A stretch of DNA of 64,000 nt from Turritopsis dohrnii (GCA_027922465.2 BQMF02000283.1:248001-312000), one strand, 5' to 3'. Shown: positions 11,801 to 23,725, counted from the stretch's first letter. Program-made: numbers and translations. Notes: generated by a model from the sequence alone, not told the origin.

Positions 11801-14800
11801 ATGGAGAACTGGAAACGGAATTCTAGTAAATTAGGTAAATTGTGTTAATTTGAATTCAATTCTTAATAAAAACATGAAAATGTCTATCTTTATCATTGTT
11901 TACTTTGTTGAAATAAGTCCAAATGACAATGTTGTAGTAGTAGCAATGTGTAAGTGAGATGAAGCATATATAATAGAAAATAATGTCGTATTTAAAAATG
12001 CAGCACTGTGGTTTCAGTCTAGAAAGTCACATTGAATTGAAAATTAATGTTGTGTCGTAATAATTAAACCAAATACAATTGAGACTACAGTGTGACATTA
12101 TATTTTTATGTGATACTATTTTCTACTACAGGCATTATGTTTCAACTATAAACATCGGTAATGGGATCTTCCTTAATTGCTTTAACCTTTAACATGTGAA
12201 AAAACCTGGCTAACATTTCATCCAATATGTTGTGAAGTTTTGGATGAAATTTTTGTTCTATTTTCATGCTTTACAACTTGGAATGCAGAATCAAATAAAA
12301 TAATAATGACAATTGAAAGTTTGAACTGATCTTAACTTAATCCAGTATGTGTCCATCCATCAACCTTCAACAATAACACGAAGCCAACATTTTATTTGAA
12401 ACCGTGTTGAGTGGATGTTGGACTCGTTTCACAAGCCATTAACAGACAGTGTCTTTCAAATATCAATTAGATAACTATTGAGTTTTGTCTATTTGGAGAA
12501 TCTGCTAGAGGCATTGGCCAGCTAAAAATGACACATTTCAGTTGAAACATTTTACTTATTTTAATATATTTCTTTATTTTGATGGGAATTATTTATCTTT
12601 AAGTTTCGGGATTTTGATAACAACTGTATAACTGTTTAATTCTTTACAGTCAATATCCCCTGGAACGTCCCAAATATCCCACTTTAAAATGATTTTTCAT
12701 TATAACATTTCACATTGTTGCTTTTGAGAGGTCCACTTTTTTCACTCCATTTATCCCCACCATTTTTCTACAACAACAAACCTTCTAAGAACAAATTAAA
12801 GAGGCATTGGCCGGCTTAAAATGTAAATACTATTCTCACATGATCAAAACATTCAAAATCAAAACAATTATGGCGCGAAGTTCGGAATCACTTTAAACAT
12901 CGTTTATTGAACTGTGAAGTGAGAAAATATAATAATAAAATAATAGAAACACATGACTTTAAATAACAGAAATACACCTGACATATGTATCTTGTGACAT
13001 ATGTATCAATGTGAAGAGAGAAATAATATTTTACACAAGGATTACACTTCGATTTTTGATACTTTTTTAAAAAATCTGTTCCTTCCTAAAGAATCCAGCA
13101 GTGTGGGGACGGGAAGAGACATGATAACAACAACAGTTCAATTTGCCAAATAATGTTTTATCTCAGATTGAATCAGTGTTCTTCTTTCTTCATGATGCAC
13201 ACAATGAAACCAGCCATGACCATATTGGAAATCATATAGTTGAATGAATCGAAAAGAAAAATACAAGAAATACAAGAAAAGAAAAATGTTTATAAACTAA
13301 ATCATGCATGGAGCCATCATAAGCATATGATAATTCTTTCATATCCAGTAAGTAATCAAATGCCCAAAATGACCAAAAAAATTTTTTAAAAATTTCAAAC
13401 GTTTAAAATAAAAACACGAGTTATTTTCAATGATTATTCAGATGTAATGTATAAACACGAAAAATTCAGGCACAAATTATAGATATTTCATTCTGACAAA
13501 ACCAAGATTGTGTTCTTATTTAAGTTTTGGAAACAGTAAAAAAGTAAGTTAATGAAAATTAAGAAGAGACAAACAAAGTTAAAACAAATTGTTTCCACAT
13601 ACAGCTTCAAATGTTTGAACTTATTTCATTTTCTCCCTTGACTATGCCTTGCCTTATACAAGGCCCATGTTGAAAAAGCTTCTCTTCAAATCTATTTTCA
13701 AGAAAAACAAAAGATAAGCAAAAGGCTTGGGTAATAGCAAAGCTTAGAGTATTGCTTAAGCTATGATAGAAGTCATGGTTTTCTCCCATTAATAGATTTA
13801 GGGAAAAAAGGTTTTTCCAGCTAAGGCGTGCCAATATGTAAAGTAGACACAAAAGTTGTAGAGCATTCACTTGAAGTCATGCCAGTAATTAAAAAATCTT
13901 ATTCCCTAGGAAATGTTTTTCTGTGATTGTCAGAAAGCAAATGGATTTTCTTTTACATTTTGAAAAATAAAAATAACAGACATCACAAAAATGAAGATAA
14001 AAATTGCAACAAAAAGTTAGATTTTTGCTTCCCATTACTTGAATGTCGAAACAAGAGTGTGGTAGATATATCCAAGTATATCTTTATAATGACATTGGTA
14101 TGTTTAGTACATAGATGTTCTGAGAAGAGGTCAGTAATGTTTCATATTAATATTTTGTCTCTAATAGCAATCAACAACTCTAAAACAAGACCTTGAAAAA
14201 ATAATTCTATCATCAACGAAAATTTTCCATCTTTTTGCTCAAAGTTTATTTTCTTCTCCTCAATAAGTCTGTTTTTTAATAAGTAAATCCGTATAAGTAT
14301 TTGGGTAATCGAGAGTAACTCAAACTCTATTGTTTTAAGCTGGCCAATGCCTCTTTAAGTGAGATGAGGGACATGAAGTTACATGGAAAAGGTACCTTAA
14401 ATGGAGAAATTTGGTGCGGATTTGATTTGGATCACAGCAAATTTGGGATATTTGGCATAGATTTAGTTTGGAACAATTTAGACTTTTTGGTTTTGTGGAG
14501 AAAAATTAAATTTGGCGAAAATTCTGAATAAGAAAATTAATATTTATAAGTCTGAATTAAAGTTTACATTTTTAAAAACAGGGGTATTACAACAATGACA
14601 ACTGAACTATTTGGTCAGTGCGATAGCAGCTGGTTTTTCGTCAGCATTTTGTTCGTCTTACAGATGTTAGTCCACAGTTGTAGGCTGATAGGACTAAAAA
14701 CACAAGCCTTAGTTTTAAGGCTTGAGTAGGGGGCTATTTGTTGATTGTGGCTTAATTCAGAATTGTTTATTCATTCATAATCACAACTATTTTATCAGAG

Positions 14801-17800
14801 TGAGTGCGGCCTACATAAAATTAAAACATCAATTTGCTCATAGAGGAGTTCAAGTTCCAGAAAACACAAATTTACAGCTTATTTGTACCAGAGAAGCAAT
14901 GTAATTCTCAATATGACTGTATGTTGTAAGTGATACTGTGATTATATACTGTTGAGTTTCCTTGCTTGCTATTTAGTGCTGATTTTGTGTTGTAATATTG
15001 GTCAGGAGATATTTGAGCTCTGCTATGTTATATTACATTATGCTTTGTATCTGTTGATATAGTTGCATCCATCAATTAAAGGAGTTTTACTTTTTAAAAA
15101 CTGTCTAAAGTAGAAGCTAAAAAAGTACACTCAAAAATAGGATGTGTGGAGATTAGTCACCCAAATAAACATACAACATCTCAAAGTGTATAAGGCATTT
15201 AGTTGCCTGTGAAGACTCAAAATTGAATTAATCAATGTTCTTCTGTGTTTGTTGTAATGCACTTATCAAGCAATTATCAGGCAATGGGCACATAATGTTT
15301 TCACTTGGAGAATTTATTGTCTAATCAATGGAATCTGTTTTTTTTTTTTTTTTTTTTAATTTCAACACCATTTTTTTGTATCATCTATTATTTTCTACTG
15401 TTTCTCTGCATGACCAGCAATCTCTTTTATTTTCTTAATCTTAAATAATCAGGAGTTGCTTTGCTTACTTCTTTATTTTCAATGAAGAAAGACATACAAG
15501 CACTATTATATTTTAATATTCTCATTTATTTTTAAAGATCTGTAATCATTCCTTTTTGGAATTCATCTGCATAGAGAGTTTGCTTTTGAACCGTTTGTGA
15601 AGATAGTCAAGGTCTGCATAAAACTTTTTGAAATATACTCAAAAATAGCTTATTTTTTTACATTAATACAAACTTTTTTAATCGAAATCAGATTTGCATT
15701 TAGTTAAATTCAGAAACGACCATATTTTGTTACACTGGAAAAAATCTCACATAGTATGGAGATAACCATACATGAAAGTCTTTTAAGTAAATTTTAAATA
15801 TACCCAGATATACAAAGTATACAAATAAGGCATCTTTAATTTCTTTGAATTAAGTTTTGTTCTAATGACACTGGTATATGCACTGAATTTTGAGAGGTTA
15901 CCTGTGTTCTTATTTAATTGGAATGTTTTAATCCTTAACCACTGCCACTTTAGATACCACTCAGAAATTCCTATTTTGACCTTCCTGGAACAAAGGTGTT
16001 CTTCAATTTTTCTTCACAGTTCAACACTTTTCAACTTTGCTGGAAAGGCCTCATGTCCTCTTGTTGTAAGTTTTGATACACGCTTTTTTTTTTTATAAGA
16101 ACCAGTAAAATCTGACCCGAGGCTGGCTGTTCTTATTTTTGGAGTTTTTTTCAGCCTGAATTGTTCTTATTTTGTTCTTTGCTTTAAGAACAAAGTTTCA
16201 AGTTTCAGCCTCATTTTGTTCTTCTTATTTATGGAACTTCCAGTAAAATAGAAATATTTTTTAAAAACAACTGGTAAAAAGTATGGTTGCTTTTCGGTAA
16301 TGACCCATTTGCACATTTATTGGAGGTGAAAAAAAACCAATAAACTTCTAAACCATTTACCAGTGAGAGAATTCACATCATGAACTGTTATTATTTTCCA
16401 AGAAAATCAGGCTCAAGCTATTCTTTTTTGAAACAATGATTTGAGCCTTAGGTTGTTCTTATTTTGTTCTTATTTTTTGGCCAAATCTGAGGCTTGTGTT
16501 CTTATAAAATTGTTCTTATGGAAGAAAAATTGTGTAACTTCAAACAAGTATTTAAATCATTTTGATGTTGATGATTTTTCCAATTTTTTATTGGATTTGG
16601 ACGCAAACAAAATTCAGTCTAGCGAAAAAGACACTCTTATTCTGTCAAATTTTCCAATTAATACTAGAAATCATTGTTTTCTTTATGATAAACTGCTAAT
16701 ATTTAGGGTGAGACTTGCAATAAATAGAAAGACGCAAGAAGCGGTGGCAGTGAAGATAGTAAATCGTGATAAACTAATCAATCAAGATGGAAACAATAAA
16801 GACAGCTTAAAGAAAGAAGTAAATGATGTTTTGATATCACAATCTTAACAATGATATTTCTTCTCTAACACAAACCATGCTGTAATATTTTATATTTTGT
16901 TTCCAGGTTTGTATCCATCGCATGCTGGAAGATTCTCATATCATCAAATTTTACGGACAGCGTACAGAAGAAGATAAAATCTATCTGTTTTTGGAATATG
17001 CTCCAGGTGGTGAACTGTTCGATAGGATCGGTTAGTAAACAGTTGAATAGCTAGGTTGATGTATCTTTTTTGGTATAACTTCCAATGCAAATGTTTTTTG
17101 CATATTTTTGAAGTATGTTGCGCTCCTCCATTTCGCCTGGTCGTTTGTTTTTTGCAATGACTGTACATAATATGGCGCATATGAACATGACCAGACAAAG
17201 AATATTGACACTTACAGGACCAAGAGATTTCAAGAAAAATGTTGATAAGAATGAGACAATCACAATTGCGATCGAACCAATGATCACAATAATCATGCTA
17301 ATTATGCCAGAACATATAGGGTGCATAAGTTCCGATGCATGAGCTAGCCCGACTGTGTAGTAGGACGAGTTGATACTCATAAGCATAATGTACGCTGCAC
17401 CTGGATAAACAAGTCTACTTGATTTCATCAATAGGATGGACCAAGCTACACAGTTAAGTCCACTGAAGAAAAATATTCCAAATGATACTTGTTTATATGC
17501 TTTAGTTTTGTCTATCAACACACCAATACTCAAGTTCGTAAACAGACTTAATAGAAATGATATGCATCCAATTATGCCAATGTATTGTTCTTTCTTTGGA
17601 AATTGGGGTATCATCATTTGATTTAGTAACCCTTGGTACACAACTTCAACAGTTTGTCCTATTGACATCATGCATAGAATTATAAGAAATTGCCTGTTCC
17701 GAAACAGTGATTTCAAGTCTTTTTTAAAAGAGGTTTTTGGTCTTTTTGTCGATTCGGTTTTCACAACCATGTTATCTGTTTCCTCTTTACCACTTTCTGA

Positions 17801-20800
17801 TTGGTGATTAACCAGTCTTTCTTTTTCTTTCAATGATGGAGGTGTAGGAGGACGGCTTATTACTACTATAATATTTGCAATGAATGCTATAGAAGCGACC
17901 ACTAGTTGATATGTTGCGTGTGTCTGCAAACTTTTTTTTGTTTCAGTGGGATTCAGTTTATCTTGACTGGATTTGATAATGGCTGTACTTATCAAGATTC
18001 CCAAACCAGCATTTGATGTATCCAGCCCTATGAAAGATGTTTTTAGTATAAACACATGTTGTCTAAGAAGAAGGCTACACATTTCTTTGTTTGGCTTACC
18101 TACACAAAGAGATGTGGTTTTTCCTACTTGGTGTTCTGCAAACCAGTTTCTTGCTAATTTCACTGGAATGAAAGCATACCCTGCAAATGCTATTGCAGAT
18201 GGTATGGTCCCCACCAACAAAATCAACGCCTGATCTGGACATGTTGAAAAGTATCGGATCAATGCACCAGCTAAGTTGAGAGTTGCTGCTATTTTCATCA
18301 CAACGGCCATTTCATAACGATGTTGAATATAAGCAAACGGTAACGTAAATACAATCAAAGAAATGACATAAACCCACATCATTGAGTTGATATAATATGA
18401 CTCGATACTGTAATATTCCTTTAAGATGCTGGCCACACTCACATAAGAAACTATATTTTGAGAAACAGCAATAGACAGAAGTCCATAGGAGATTAAGATT
18501 AGCCATCTTCGTGGGTACAACTTGTAAATCTCCTTTCTTTCTTCTTCCATCTTTTCCTTCTCAGTGTATGAGATGGGCTGATGAGTTTTTAAATGATTAC
18601 TTCATCTGAAATTCCATCCTCTCAATCATGTGTCAATGACTCATTCATATTTTTGTTCCATTTGAAGCTTTCAACGTGCATCGTTTTTGTTTGACATCAT
18701 TCCTCTCTCTCTTCTGTGTAAATATAAACAAAAGATGTGTGTCACATACTTACCTATGTACATTTGTTTCATTTTGCATCTGATACTATTTATCTTCATT
18801 TGATTACAAACAAGATAAACGGGTGTGATTAACTGAGTTTGTTATCATAGTGTCACTTGACAAAACTTTCACAACGTTTTGAAAGATAATACCAAACTCT
18901 TGTTGCTTAAGTAATCCTAATAGTTTACACATTGTTTTTTTAATCAAAACGGTAAATTTATGCCAAAATTGCCGAACATCTTTTAACCCTAATAAAATCA
19001 TGGAATACTGTGTTTTTATAAGACCACGACTTTCAAAGTGTACTGCATTTTTTGCATGTTTGTGAGATTTGAGACAAAGGAGGTCAGAATTTATTTCAAT
19101 AAATTTTGTGAAGCACCTGCTCATTAGAAAAACGCACCAATTAATCATTGTTTCTTAAGAGACTAAAAGTTATTGGCACTTTATCTGATAGGCAGATGCT
19201 GATATGGAGACAGATTCATTAGATGTGAATTAGATGAAATAAAAATTTTTTCGTTATTCTAGTTATGAAAATGTTAGGTGTTTTGGAGATATTTTTTTCA
19301 TTATTGTTTTAGAGCCAGATGTTGGAATGCCATTAGCACAAGCTAGTCGATATTTTAAACAGCTTATTGCAGGAATAGTATGTCCTTTAGTCGGTGTGGG
19401 ATTCTTGTTTTTTTTATTTCTAAAAAATCTTAAGTAGTTGCGGGTAGCTTGAGCAAACTCAGATGAAATAATATTTTTCTATTATCTTATGCGAATGTTT
19501 GAAATAATTCGTTTCTTCAGCTGTTACTTTTGTATGATAAAAAATAACATTACTTTGATCTTTCGTGTAGGAATACATCCACTCAAAAGGTGTCACTCAT
19601 AGAGACATTAAGCCTGAAAATTTGCTTTTGGATATCGAAGGTACGTTTCCATCTTCAGTTCTTGAATATTTTTTTTTTTACCTGTAGCTGTCAATCATTC
19701 CTGATGTTTGTTTTCTGTGGTTAATTTTATCGTAGACAACTTAAAAATAACGGACTTTGGCCTATCGACCGTATATCGATATAAAGACAAAGAGAGGCTT
19801 TTAGACCGATGTTGTGGTACTCCACCTTACGTAGCTCCCGAGGTAAAAAAATCGAAATTTTATAGCACAGGAAAATGTAAACGCAGAAGTTACTTACATT
19901 AGCATCTTTGTCAGTGAGACAAAATGATGAACGTTGCTCTGGAAGATCATAATCCTGTATATTCTGTTTTTATGTGGAGACGATTTTATAGATTAAGGCG
20001 GGGATAAAATTTCACTGCTGGCGTCAAAGGAGCCTGCCGTCATTTCTGTCATTATATGAAAGAAATTTTAATGGAATGTTTGAGCGGACTGAATATCTAA
20101 TATCTATTCATCTTTCTTCTATCCAATAATAGACCTTTCCCGAATTTATGTTTAAACATCGTGTTATGGCTAAGCCAACAAGTATCGGCTCGTTTTATAG
20201 ATTTTAATTATAATAATTATAATAATAAATAAATATTACCAAGTAATAAGAAATGTAATTAGTTTTCTTTACGGAACTTGTATGATTGTGCTTATGTGCG
20301 ATTCGTGATGTCATCGGAAAACACTGATGTTCTTTAGGTTTGGAAGCAAAAGGAGTATAGAGCACAGCCTGCAGATATTTGGTCATGTGGAATTGTCTTA
20401 ACAGCTATGTTAGCTGGAGGTAAATTTCTTTTTACATTATTGATTACGATTCTATCTCGAATATCAATCAACGTATAATGTTCCATAATCTAGAACTCCC
20501 ATGGGATGAACCCTCTGATACTTGTAAAGAGTATTCCGACTGGATGAATTCCAAATTGATGACGACTCCCTGGACGAAAATCGACACAGTATCTCTAGGT
20601 GGAGTTCTTTCTTTGTTCTTTGCGAAGATTTTTTTTTTCGTATTTAAATTTTTATTCCTTGTTTTTATTCATTATTTATTTATTTTTAGGTTTTCTGAAG
20701 AAAATCTTACACACCCAACCTAATAAACGATGTACGATTTCTCAGATCAAGAAAGATAAATGGTTCATGAGGTATGAGTTCTGATCTGAATTACCTAACT

Positions 20801-22322
20801 ACTTAATGTTCTCTATAGAAAACTGTTAGGTCTCCTTTATCTGATTTTAGATCTTATAGCTCGCTCAAAAGTAAAAGTCCTCGTGGTGCGAGTTTTGGAA
20901 CGTCGCCGACAGATTCACCGGCAATAAAACGACATTGTTCTAATACTGATAACATATCGACTCCTAGAGTTACCAGGTGTGTTTTGTAATCATAACATGT
21001 TTGCTTAAGCATCTTGGTGTTTGTTTTGTTGGACGAATTTTTTTAAACTTAGATCACGAATGTGTCTGTCGCAACCTTCTATGCCATCTTACGGTGAGCA
21101 AGGTGATGACGAAGAAAACGAAAGTGCAACAACTATTTGGTACTCACAGCCGACACATATCGAAGACATGTTGCTGAGCCAAATAGCCTCCACTCCAGGA
21201 TCATCACAAGTAACATCTTTATCTTTTGTAGTTTTGTAGTTTTTTTGTTTTTTTTTATTCTTGTTTAATTTTCCCACGCATGTTGAAAAGCTTCGTCTAT
21301 TGAATCTTAAACTACGTGACTGGTAAATGGCGGCTGAGTTGTTTTTGTCGTCATGGATTGGATTAGATTTCTTATCACCGATTTCGACACGTGTGGTTTC
21401 GAAAAATATTTGATTTCACTTTATTCGTTTGTTGATGTAGATATTAATAATGACATATGTTAATGTTGAACCTATGCAACAGTGTTTTTGAAAAATATAC
21501 ATAAACCAACCTACATGAAAAAACTTTCCGTGTTGCCGGAATTGTTGAGTGTTAAACATTCTTTTCAGAATCCTTTTGCGCATGTTGCAAAACGTATGAC
21601 CCGATTCAACGTTGTACTGACTATGGAACAGGCAGTCAAAAAGCTATCAAAGGTTATGGATGAATCACATCTTCACAATAAGATCATCTCTCAAAACCAG
21701 GTAAATTAGTTTCTCGCAGAATAGCTGCCCTGCGGTTATAGTTGCGTGGGGATGAAACATACCCCACATCACAATTTTGTAATCTGATTGTTCTAGTTTT
21801 TCATCTTATATAATCCGTTTTATTCCATTATATGGTTGTTCGGATTTTTAGAGATTATTCTTTTGGTCACAAGATCAGATATTTATAGAAAGATTGTTTT
21901 CATTCAGTGAGTGGTAGTGATAGGCGTGGAAAACGAGAAATCGAATTAAGTAAAGATTTGTGTGTGTTGTTTTCTTTGAGATGAGGAGGGTTGGTTCATC
22001 GTGGAATTACTTTATCGCAAAACGATTTTCCTGATGGATTTTGACTAATTATTGATGGGTTTGATCATTTTTTCTTTAGATTCGTATTACGACAATAGAT
22101 CGTCGCTCGTGCAAGTTAGCTTTTTTGGTGAACTTGATTGAAATGCCGCAGCGTCCGTTATTGGTGGACTTTAGGCTGTCGAAGGTAATTGCTTTGATTT
22201 TGTTGTTGTTTTTTTCAAAGGATTTTTTGATCAACAGTTTGATGTCTTTTTAGGGTGATGGTATCGAATTTAAACGACAATTCAAAAAGTTAAAGAATGC
22301 AATGGCCGAGTGTCTGGCTTAA
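5870..22322 (+). CDS. CHEK1: Checkpoint kinase 1 (CHK1), complete, 14 coding exons
   Basis: Serine/threonine kinase of the ATR DNA-damage and replication checkpoint. Coding exons: 5870-5940, 16707-16818, 16907-17030, 19313-19377, 19571-19640, 19736-19842, 20338-20419, 20494-20598, 20690-20771, 20851-20976, 21053-21209, 21569-21700, 22080-22184, 22254-22322. All junctions are GT-AG and in phase, giving 468 residues (human 476). Visible: glycine loop LGEGAYG (17-23), VAVK Lys40, HRDIKPEN (Asp136), DFG (154-156), [11 protein letters not shown], then [15 protein letters not shown]. The linker keeps SQ sites ([26 protein letters not shown]) where ATR acts in other animals. The C-terminal KA1-like domain ([13 protein letters not shown] to the end) is intact. 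The start aligns with the family's N-terminus. Intron 1 is 10.8 kb; intron 3 hosts a transporter gene on the other strand. Very secure. Confidence 0.97.
6365..7330. mobile_element. PIF/Harbinger-type element, TAA target duplication, decayed
   Basis: Terminal inverted repeats begin AGCTTGGTTTCCATTGTG and continue through GAAATAAGGTGAAAT and TTGAGAATAATTTC. They are flanked by TAA at 6362-6364 and 7331-7333, the 3-bp target type of PIF/Harbinger elements. Internal plus-strand pieces read [10 protein letters not shown] and [14 protein letters not shown]. The second resembles the ID-x-KH/TH block around a DDE aspartate in Harbinger nucleases, so this looks like a deleted remnant of an autonomous copy and not a pure MITE. 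It lies inside CHEK1 intron 1. Confidence 0.75.
10651..10858. repeat. Minisatellite, three diverged copies of about 68-75 bp
   Basis: Three consecutive units start near 10651, 10719 and 10794. Each contains TTTGA(G/T)TCAAG, a TTGTTGTTGACCAC block, CTTGTTCGG and a second TTGTTGACCATAATTA block, with substitutions and small indels. Located in CHEK1 intron 1. ORFs through it on both strands have no domain. Confidence 0.7.
12800..14354. mobile_element. Non-autonomous DNA transposon with TTAA target duplication
   Basis: Imperfect terminal inverted repeats AGAGGCATTGGCC(G/A)GCTTAAAA stand at both ends, each flanked by TTAA (12796-12799 and 14355-14358). TTAA targets are typical of piggyBac and Kolobok. 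The AGAGG start fits Kolobok-like ends better than piggyBac's CCC start, but this is inference. No transposase-like ORF is visible in 1.55 kb. A third copy of the terminal motif at 12503-12527 (TAGAGGCATTGGCCAGCT) lies just outside and may be the end of a second, deleted copy. Confidence 0.7.
16096..16540. repeat. GTTCTTAT-rich repeat, copies 2 and 3
   Basis: 16360-16540 is a diverged copy of 2380-2560. A shorter, partial copy lies at 16096-16240 and contains GTTCTTATTTTTGGAG and TTGTTCTTATTTTGTTCTT. It ends about 165 bases before CHEK1 exon 2. Confidence 0.55.
17051..18550 (-). CDS. SLC49/FLVCR-like major facilitator transporter, nested in CHEK1 intron 3
   Basis: An uninterrupted 499-codon frame starting [16 protein letters not shown]. 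The YPRRW entry into the first helix, the 12 hydrophobic segments and the long charged central loop (about residues 235-275) fit the major facilitator superfamily, and the N-terminal half looks most like SLC49 (FLVCR1/2, DIRC2). Those proteins move heme, choline or related solutes; I cannot assign the substrate. Residues 151-174 look like a retained 72-nt intron (18099-18028): it starts gtaagcc, ends ttcatag, lies on a helix the family keeps compact, and its removal joins SLCV to [10 protein letters not shown] in frame. The spliced protein would be 475 residues. The gene lies wholly inside a CHEK1 intron, antisense to it. Family good, subfamily moderate. Confidence 0.82.
   Translation of the reverse strand: MEEERKEIYKLYPRRWLILISYGLLSIAVSQNIVSYVSVASILKEYYSIESYYINSMMWVYVISLIVFTLPFAYIQHRYEMAVVMKIAATLNLAGALIRYFSTCPDQALILLVGTIPSAIAFAGYAFIPVKLARNWFAEHQVGKTTSLCVGKPNKEMCSLLLRQHVFILKTSFIGLDTSNAGLGILISTAIIKSSQDKLNPTETKKSLQTHATYQLVVASIAFIANIIVVISRPPTPPSLKEKERLVNHQSESGKEETDNMVVKTESTKRPKTSFKKDLKSLFRNRQFLIILCMMSIGQTVEVVYQGLLNQMMIPQFPKKEQYIGIIGCISFLLSLFTNLSIGVLIDKTKAYKQVSFGIFFFSGLNCVAWSILLMKSSRLVYPGAAYIMLMSINSSYYTVGLAHASELMHPICSGIISMIIVIIGSIAIVIVSFLSTFFLKSLGPVSVNILCLVMFICAILCTVIAKNKRPGEMEERNILQKYAKNICIGSYTKKDTST
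18551..19312. other. CHEK1 intron 3 remainder, upstream of the nested transporter
   Basis: About 760 bases containing whatever promoter drives the minus-strand transporter gene. A 114-codon minus-strand frame at 19148-18804 has no recognisable features and is probably chance. Confidence 0.5.
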
Positions 22323-22965
22323 TCTGCTGCTTACCTGTTGAGTACTTCAGTTCTCAAACATTTGTTCGACCAACCAACTACAAACGCGTAAGCTGTATGT
22401 TCCACCGGCGAACCGCGTTTGTGCTGGATCGTGGATTTTTCTCTTTGGTGGACATGACAAAATTGAATGAACAAAAAAATTTTGCTTTGAAATTCTATAC
22501 ATTCTGTTTTGTTGAACAACAGTATTCGTCTGACTCGCGGCGAATTTCGGACGATTTAGACAAGTCTTGGTTATTTATTATTTATTCGGTGTTCAGAATG
22601 CATTACGTTGTATCATTTTCGTTTTAAAACAAAGTGTACAGATCCTCCGTTTCATATGAAGTGGATTTTAGAATTTGTTTAGATTTTGTACTTGAGAAGC
22701 GGACGAATAAATTCCTCTTTCAACATAGCCTTTATAGCCTTGCTCATCCATCCCGTTCGAAATATATTTTCAATGAGAGCTTTATTTTTACTTGCAATCC
22801 CGCAACAGCATCGTTAGAAGTTAGACGTATCAAGTTAGAACTTTGAAACTTAGATGTGGTTCTACGATTTAGATAGCTGACTATGTTTTTAATCATGTCT
22901 TCATGTCTGTTGGAAGGGTAATGGTATTATCAACAGTATTAGGGATTGTTTACGAATGACGTTTA
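22323..22965 (+). other. CHEK1 3' flank / probable 3' UTR
   Basis: No further exon follows the TAA. An AATAAA hexamer lies at about 22706 and is a candidate polyadenylation signal. The small ORFs on both strands look like chance. Confidence 0.45.
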
Positions 22966-23394
22966 TTGGCGCCGTAGTATAGTGGTTATCACTCTCGTAC
23001 TTCATTCGGGAGATTGGGGTTCAATTCCCCTTGGTGGCGATTCACCATGCGCGAGTGAATGAGCCATAGCGCCGGGTCGACCCATGCCATGTGAGGGAAA
23101 TTGGGTAGATGATACATTGGGTATTGCAGGAGGTCATCCAGAAGAGCACAGGCCCTTGATTGGGTTTGTCACTCATGAGTGTCAAGTACTTCGGAGCCTC
23201 CAACCTAAGCCGTGCCCCTCCTGGAAAACAGATGTAGTAGCAACTCAACCTCGAACCCAGGGTCTCTTGCCTTTTCGGTAAGGGTCTTCTTTGCCACTAT
23301 CCGTATATCGAAAAGGCAAGAGACCCTGGGTTCGAGGTTGAGTAGCAACTGAGTGAGGCTAGCCACGTAAAACAATGCCAAATAAATAAATAAA
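22966..23394 (+). mobile_element. tRNA(Glu)-derived SINE with (AAAT)n tail, interrupted by a palindrome
   Basis: The 5' head (22968-23039) has a Pol III A box (TAGTATAGTGG), a B box (GGTTCAATTCC) and an anticodon-loop remnant CTTCA as in tRNA-Glu. Acceptor-stem pairing is broken, so it is not a working tRNA. A unique body of about 330 bases follows and ends in AAATAAATAAATAAA. Bases 23246-23340 are a separate palindromic insertion flanked by a 10-bp duplication. The SINE itself sits inside a dispersed repeat whose unoccupied relative is at 24258-24300. Confidence 0.8.
23236..23350. mobile_element. Perfect-palindrome mini-insertion with 10-bp target duplication
   Basis: AGTAGCAACT occurs at 23236-23245 and 23341-23350. 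Between the copies, 32-bp arms (23246-23277 and 23309-23340, starting CAACCTCGAACCCAGGG) are perfect reverse complements around a 31-base loop. The arms contain GGGTTCGAGG, close to a Pol III B box. The structure fits a tiny foldback element inserted into the SINE. Confidence 0.75.
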
Positions 23395-23565
23395 CCGTTT
23401 TTTCAAGATTTTTGTTGACAGAAAGTTACGTACATTATAACAACAAAAATAACAGCACCCCAAATTTATGTTAATGATTTTAATAATCGTTTTGTCGATA
23501 CGCCACAATAGCGCAATTTAATTTTACGACCATTATGGAAACTGATGCTAATGTATGTACTGCCA

Positions 23566-23725
23566 GTAAATGTCGCAATATTGCCGGTAGTGTCGCAGCG
23601 AATTTTTTTTCCTTAAATGGTTAGAAGTAACCGTTGATGGTTAGAAGTAACTGGACAGTAAGTGTCGCAAAATCGCCAGTAAGTGTAAGTGATTTTGCGA
23701 CACTACTGGCGATTGCGACATTTAC
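23566..23725. repeat. Foldback repeat built from GTGTCGCA units
   Basis: The outer arms 23566-23597 and 23696-23725 are near-perfect inverted copies (GTAAATGTCGCAAT...GTAGTGTCGCA). The central part repeats AGTGTCGCAAAATC in both orientations, so the whole 160 bases can fold into a long hairpin. No coding content. Confidence 0.65.

Larger units (their letters stand above)
5941..16706 (+). other. CHEK1 intron 1, a transposon sink
   Basis: A 10.8-kb intron with no coding exon that I can join to CHEK1. It contains the Harbinger-type element at 6365-7330, the minisatellite at 10651-10858, the TTAA element at 12800-14354, a 20-base T run at 15338-15357 and the second GTTCTTAT repeat cluster. A 13-base direct repeat (CAGACGCTGCCCT) occurs at 10122 and 10255. 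The other introns are 70 bases to 2.3 kb. Confidence 0.85.

Noticed and set aside
18804..19148. 114-codon minus-strand ORF upstream of the transporter
   Set aside because: No recognisable motif; probably chance in AT-rich intron sequence.
22968..23039. tRNA-like gene
   Set aside because: A and B boxes are good but the acceptor stem does not pair and the anticodon loop is enlarged; it is the head of a SINE.
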